Shown here: positions 59,048 through 64,000 of the stretch, piece by piece
How the letters are laid out: every line of letters begins with the position of its first letter
Position numbering within the stretch: the first letter of the stretch is position 1
Assembly: GCA_904063045.1 (NCBI GenBank)
Contig: CAJFCJ010000003.1
Span: 1,922,001-1,986,000 of the forward strand
DNA: 64,000 nucleotides
Direction of reading: 5' to 3'
DNA from: Dimorphilus gyrociliatus
Lineage: Eukaryota > Annelida > Polychaeta > Dinophilidae
The notes under the pieces: generated by a model
Databases searched by the model: none
What the model was told of the DNA's origin: nothing
What the model saw: only the letters and a program-made list of their open reading frames with translations
Position numbers and translations under genes: made by a program

Positions 59048-62000
59048 TCACGAGTCTGTTTCAGGTTTAAACTTGTTAATAAAAACCTTTAAACACCCGT
59101 TTAAGTCAGCTGTCACAAATGCTTCACATCTTGGAGGCACAAAATCATTGCAGCGACTATTCTCGTTTGTAAATTGGATTTTAATTAAGTTTGTTGGTTT
59201 TGGGGCAAATGTTGCTGCACTGACTACAGTAGAATGGGCTTTAATTCCTTCCCAATAAATATTTCTATCCCTTCTTGCTAACTTTCCGCAAAACTCGTTA
59301 TTTGTTCTCCACAAGTATACAAATTGATCTTCAGATCCACTTATAACATAACGACCGTCGTGATTAAAGACAGCTCTTATTTGACTAGAGTAATTCAATG
59401 ATCCCTTATACTTGCATACTAATGAATTATCGCTTAAATCATATAACCTTACACGAGAATCATTGGTCGTAACCAAAATTCTTGGCAGACTTGGATGAAT
59501 ATCAATGCCAGTAACTTTCTTATTATTTCTTTTAGAAGTTTTAATAGTCAACATTCTACGGTATTTTAACTGATCCACTGTATAAAAAAGACACTTTCCA
59601 TCATATGTTCCTACTACAATCTCCTCCATTTGTGGAAATATTGCAAAATTTACAGCTGTTATTATTGCAAATTTGCTTACTCCCTGAATTTCATTCCACA
59701 AAGCAACTTTTTTTTCAGGAATGTTCCAAAGTCGAAGCTTACCATCAAGCGATCCGCTTATAAAATATCTATCATCTTTCGGATGGAAAGAAATAGATGA
59801 GACAAATTCAATATGTTGAAAGCAACATAGACATTCTCTTCTTGATATATGCCACAGCCTTGCCGTCTTATCCATCGAGGAAGAAAGAAGGAAATAACTC
59901 TGTTTTGAAAAATAATTAAAATTGAATATTTTAAAACAGATCTACCTTAGACCAGCTTATATCTAATAAATCCGACGAATGACCCATGTAAGTTGCCAGT
60001 GGCTTCCTACAAAAAGGTGCATGCTCATCCTCGCTCTCTTCTTCCTATAAGAAATATAAGTCAAAAGAATTCTTCTTTGTCTTGATTAGATACACATACG
60101 CTACTATTAGTGTTCGCAGATTCATCAGAGTTCAAGCTACTTGTTGATGGCGATTTTTTACCACTTGGACTGCCCATGCGTTTTCCAGGATCATTACATT
60201 TCAGATAATCATTAACGTCCTTAACTCCCTTAAGAACCCATACCCTTAACAACGTATCTTGACCTCCAGTAGCCTAAAATTCATGTATTATAGTGATGTT
60301 AGTGATATTTAAAATAATGTAGTTCACTATTTATATCTTACCAGAAAATAGCCACAAGGAGAAAACTTCATAGTCCAAACAGGGCCCTAAAAAGAACAAT
60401 TTGTGAAAAGTTAGCCAAAAATTCACACGTTTTACCTTGTGCTCATTGTTTAAGTCTTGAACTGGGACGCTCAAGTCAAAGTCGTAGGGGCCTTTATGCG
60501 AGCTGGCAGCCTTTATCTAACAAAAATTCAGGAGTTGAACATTTTGATTAAGTTAAAAACGAGTCCTGCTTACTTTAATAGAAAATTTTCCATCACAGGG
60601 CTCTTCCTCTTCGTCAGATACTTCATTTGTTTCTGCTGTATTTCTGTTTCTTTTTAACTTCCCTAATAATTTGCTTTTCAGCCTGCTTCAAAGAGTTAAA
60701 ATTTTTTGAGAATTTCGTGTTCATCGTAAAATAATTTCCTAAAGTCTACTTAATAAAATTTACTCTCAAATAATTTTTAATTGATCTAGTTTCCTCACTA
60801 CACATTAAAATGGACTAAAATGTTTTGACCACGAAGAAGTATTTTTAAAATTCTCTTGATTAGGTAATTCACAATAAATACCAACCCTCTTTTCTTTGAA
60901 GTATTAGATTTTACGCTACTAGTTTCCGATCCGATACTATCTTCATCACTGTCTTTATACCTACAAAAAGGCTGTTGGTTTATTATTCCAAGAGCTATAT
61001 GCTATCTTACTGAGGATAATCATTGGTCTTTTTCATTATATGTAAAGAGAGTGGATTTGTATGTTTAGCCTGAAGTTGTTGGGAGGTAGTTGATGAATCA
61101 GCTAACTCCACTTTCTTTTCAGTAGGTTCCTTCAAGAATAGTTATGTTGATCATTATATCTAAGAAATGAAATATTTTACTTGATCAGCAGCTTGCAAAA
61201 TTTCCTCTTGCTTTTGTTGTTCTGTTTCAGGCGCTTTGCAAGATTCCTCCTCTATTGCAGTCACATGACGAGACGACGTGGGTGCAGAAGTAAAGTATCT
61301 GACAGCTCGTTCAACGTCTTCTATAACTTGTTTCATACTTTCTCGCGTGATCTCGAATTTCCGAGGCAACGAAAGACTCTTTGAAATATTTGGCCTCTCA
61401 TCTTTACCCTATGAAAATTTCTTGTAGCCGTATAAACATTAATAAATGAAATATGCTTACAGAGGAAACTTCTCGATCCAAAGATTTGCTTTTTGTGCTC
61501 TGAATGAGATCAGGAACCGGACCATATTGTGAAAGTTGATTTGAAGATACGGGCATTGCTTGCTGCTCGCTCAATGAAAACTCCAAAGAGTCCTTCGTGT
61601 CGTCTATACTACGCCTCAATTCATCCAGACGCCTTCGACGAAACTCCTCCTCATCTTTCATTTCTTTTTGTCTTTGTCTTTGTCTTAGCTTTTGCTGTCG
61701 CTGTGGAAAATTTTTCATGAAAAAAAACATTTTACATCTAAAATTCTGCAACCTTGCGAGCCTTTTCTAATTTTTTCTGCCTTTGAATTTCATCTAACTG
61801 TGCAATTAATAGCTCATCCTCAAGTTTTCTCTTTTCAAACAACTGCTGGGTTCTTTTTATCAGTTCCTGTTCCTTTTTGGCCAATTCTTGCTGGGCTTCA
61901 TTCATCTAAAACATTTTTTTAAAATTCTTTTCAACGTATCTGAAAAAAGAAGCTTACTGATCCTGCACTAGTGATACTCAAAACGTCGACCGATTCAGCA

Positions 62001-62219
62001 GATTTTTTTCTGTATAAATACAAGGAGATATTTATTGATCGTCCATTATGCAAATAAACTACTAAGAGTCCATATTCAATAACAATGTCTTAGCTAACTT
62101 ATTTTCTACAGCTTTCCCCTAAATTCTAAATTAGAAAAGTGATACCTCTTCAGTGCTTGAAGTGTTATCTCGTCCTCTTCACAATCAAAAAATTCCTCTA
62201 TTTCACTGTCAGAAGCCAT
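59048..62219 (-). CDS. WDR44: WDR44/rabphilin-11-like WD-repeat protein (RAB11 effector)
   Basis: About a dozen exons. It begins MASDSEIEEFFDCEEDEITL (62219); vertebrate WDR44 begins MASESDTEEFYDAPED. A Gln/Glu/Arg-rich coiled coil (61400-61910) and a Ser-rich linker follow. The conserved block NPLSLHIMKKTNDYPQ matches NPLTLHIMRRTKEYV of human. Seven WD repeats fill the C-terminal half, exons 60510-60436, 60386-60342, 60273-60100, 60044-59946 and 59899-59048. GPYDFDLSVPVQDLNNEHKG, GPVWTMKFSPCG, GHSSDLLDISWSK and SSMDKTARLWHISRRECLCC are almost identical to human. Binds GTP-RAB11 and tunes endosome recycling and ciliogenesis (family knowledge). Proline-rich motifs of vertebrate WDR44 were not seen. 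Confidence 0.95.
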
Positions 62220-62425
62220 TTTCAAATCTTAATAGGAGTCAATGAAATTTTTCTAAAATATTTATGGACGCATTTTCTTTACACAAACGTGTGAACTATG
62301 TCATTAAACCGAAAACCTAGCCGTATATAAATTTTTGTTGTGTATTGGTGTCCTTGACATTTATGTCTACATCCGTTGAATTCGCCGATTTCCGTTTCCG
62401 CTCCCGTCATGCCTATTTTGGCAAA
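62220..62425. promoter_or_regulatory. Bidirectional promoter WDR44 / FMR1
   Basis: 206 bp between divergent start codons, the tightest divergent pair in the window. No clear motif beyond a moderately GC-richer stretch before the FMR1 ATG. Confidence 0.45.
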
Positions 62426-64000
62426 ATGGAAGACAGCAATGTCCCTGTAGAGATTTGGGCTGAAAATGGCCAGTATTATTTCGAGGTTTGTCATTTGGAA
62501 AAATTTTTTCTATAATTCACATTCAGCGGAATCTGATGAAACAGTTTCATATAATTTTAGTATGAATAATTTCCGTGTAACAGTTTTCAAAAGTGAGGGT
62601 TCGTCGGATTGCTCAAAACGTTGCGCCGCATATTTTTGTAAAATCTGAGTAAAACGTGTTTAGAACATTGATTCCATGCTTAATCGATAAATCAGACAAT
62701 TTTTCTACTTTTTGTACCTTCGATCGTCAATTTTTGCATCATTTACATACTTTTACAGGCTCTTTTGTGCAATGTGTACCAAACTGAAGTTGGTGTCCGT
62801 TTGAAATCCGGGTAAGTAGCGACTACACGTTTCAATAAATCATAGACATACGTATTGATTATTTATAAATTTAAAAGCATTATTAATGTTAATTCTTCCT
62901 AAAATCTAAAAGATGCGAAGAAAAACGATATCCATTTAAAGACGTTTCACTGCCTCAGTCTGGAAATAGTTCAGGAGAAGTAAAGGAGAACGATGAAATA
63001 GAAATAAAAGGAGAAATAGAACAAGATGGAGTAACTTTGAAAGTTTGGAGAAAAGGTCGAGTGCGATTTATTAAAGGCGACTTTGTCGCATTTGAATTGA
63101 GTGGTTCCAATGACAATGATGTTGTACCCTTCGAGCGTATTCGATCAGCGGAACTGAAAAATCAACATGTTACGAAGAACTCTTTTAACATCAGTTTTTT
63201 TGATGTGCCTGATAACCTAGTTCTTGCTTTTCGAGACAACTCAGCCTTAAATGATTTTAAAATGGCTGGTCCTTGTGTCCTATCATATGATGGGCATGGT
63301 CAAAAGCTGAAAGTTATAACTGTCGACAAACAAATTCATGATCGTCTTCAAATGATGTCTGATTTGTGTATGAGAAATGTCCGACAAAAGTTGATTTTGC
63401 GGCAGAAGGCAGAGGAAGCTCAAAAGAAATTGGAGGTTAGTTGCCAAGCATAAAACTTTTCGCTTATGATTCATAAATTTTACTCCAGCATCGCACTTCA
63501 GTAGCTGTAAGTTATTTCACGTTGTCTAAAGTATATTAAGAATTGTTATGTAACAGTTTTCGTATCCTAAAAACGTTTGCTTATGGTTTATATGTTAAAC
63601 TCTTCCCAAACTAACTTTCGCTGATTAATTGCAGAACCAGCGCCAAAGCTATCGAGCACCGTTTACAAAAGAATTCACCGTACAATCTGATCTGATGGGT
63701 TTAGCTATAGGAACACACGGTGCAAATATTCAAAAAGCCAGGCAAATAGATGGCATTACCGGTATTGAATTAGACGAACAACAATTTAGGATTAGTGGTT
63801 CTACAGCTGAAGCAGTCCAACAAGCCCGAAACATTTTAGAGTTTTGCCAAGAAACCCTCCCTGTAGCAAGAGCAATTATACCCAAAGTTATCGGCAAGAA
63901 TGGACGCAACATCCAAGAAATAGTTGACAAATCTGGAGTAGTAAGGGTTAAAATTGAGGGTGATAATGAGAGGCAAGATGATGCTCAAACAGAAATGGTA
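62426..64000 (+). CDS. FMR1: FMR1/FXR RNA-binding protein (3' part beyond window)
   Basis: Four exons visible: 62426-62485, 62759-62811, 62913-63435, 63635 to the window end. Two N-terminal Agenet/Tudor domains ([40 protein letters not shown]) are followed by [20 protein letters not shown], the KH0 region. KH1 is [18 protein letters not shown] and KH2 contains [20 protein letters not shown], both with intact GXXG loops. One FMR1/FXR gene in an invertebrate corresponds to all three vertebrate paralogues. It binds mRNAs in RNP granules and represses translation at synapses and in germ cells. The ATG at 62426 is chosen because it opens directly into the Tudor domain. RGG box and C-terminus lie outside. 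Confidence 0.96.

Overview
The window is a gene-dense stretch of an animal nuclear genome: AT-rich, every gene spliced with GT-AG introns, most introns 32-100 bp, and one 551-bp assembly gap. The gene set (Ellis-van Creveld pair, COE, NK1, PAR-type bZIP, FMR1/FXR, SMYD5, sepiapterin reductase) points to an invertebrate bilaterian. COE carries a single second helix in its HLH region, the invertebrate state. To my knowledge EVC/EVC2 are missing from flies and nematodes and FMR1 from nematodes, so a small-genome spiralian (for example a miniature annelid) is my best guess; this is inference. Exon chains were joined by hand from splice sites, reading-frame continuity and homology.

Layout. 1-7166: EVC2/limbin (minus, cut by the window edge) and EVC (plus), head to head, both ciliary membrane coiled-coil proteins of Hedgehog signalling. 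7622-13661: DDX3-type RNA helicase (minus) and a polypeptide GalNAc-transferase (plus). 15161-16124: a PAR/CES-2-like bZIP factor. 17696-24437: a 14-exon COE/EBF factor with kilobase introns. 24438-37083: a 12.6-kb region without genes. 37084-38784: an NK1 homeobox gene. 38785-41387: more non-coding DNA with the gap. 41388-44792: REEP1-4-like ER-shaping protein (minus) and a SAXO-like axonemal protein (plus). 45947-64000: compact housekeeping block: strawberry-notch helicase with a UBZ-like C-terminal finger, sepiapterin reductase, RECQL5, M14 carboxypeptidase, SMYD5, PBDC1, WDR44 and the start of FMR1/FXR.

Most genes sit as divergent pairs sharing 200-750 bp promoters, or as convergent pairs with 50-175 bp between stop codons. 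The two developmental regulators (COE, NK1) are the exception, lying in a 24-kb landscape of long non-coding DNA. That landscape holds CTCF/YY1-like motifs, CRE palindromes, a strong hairpin and a canonical COE site.

I saw no new multi-gene system. The most interesting points are the SBNO-UBZ architecture, linkages matching human chromosomes (EVC/EVC2-NK1-COE, SPR-SMYD5, PBDC1-WDR44-FMR1), X-box-like motifs at two cilium promoters, and structured motifs in the gene-free region.
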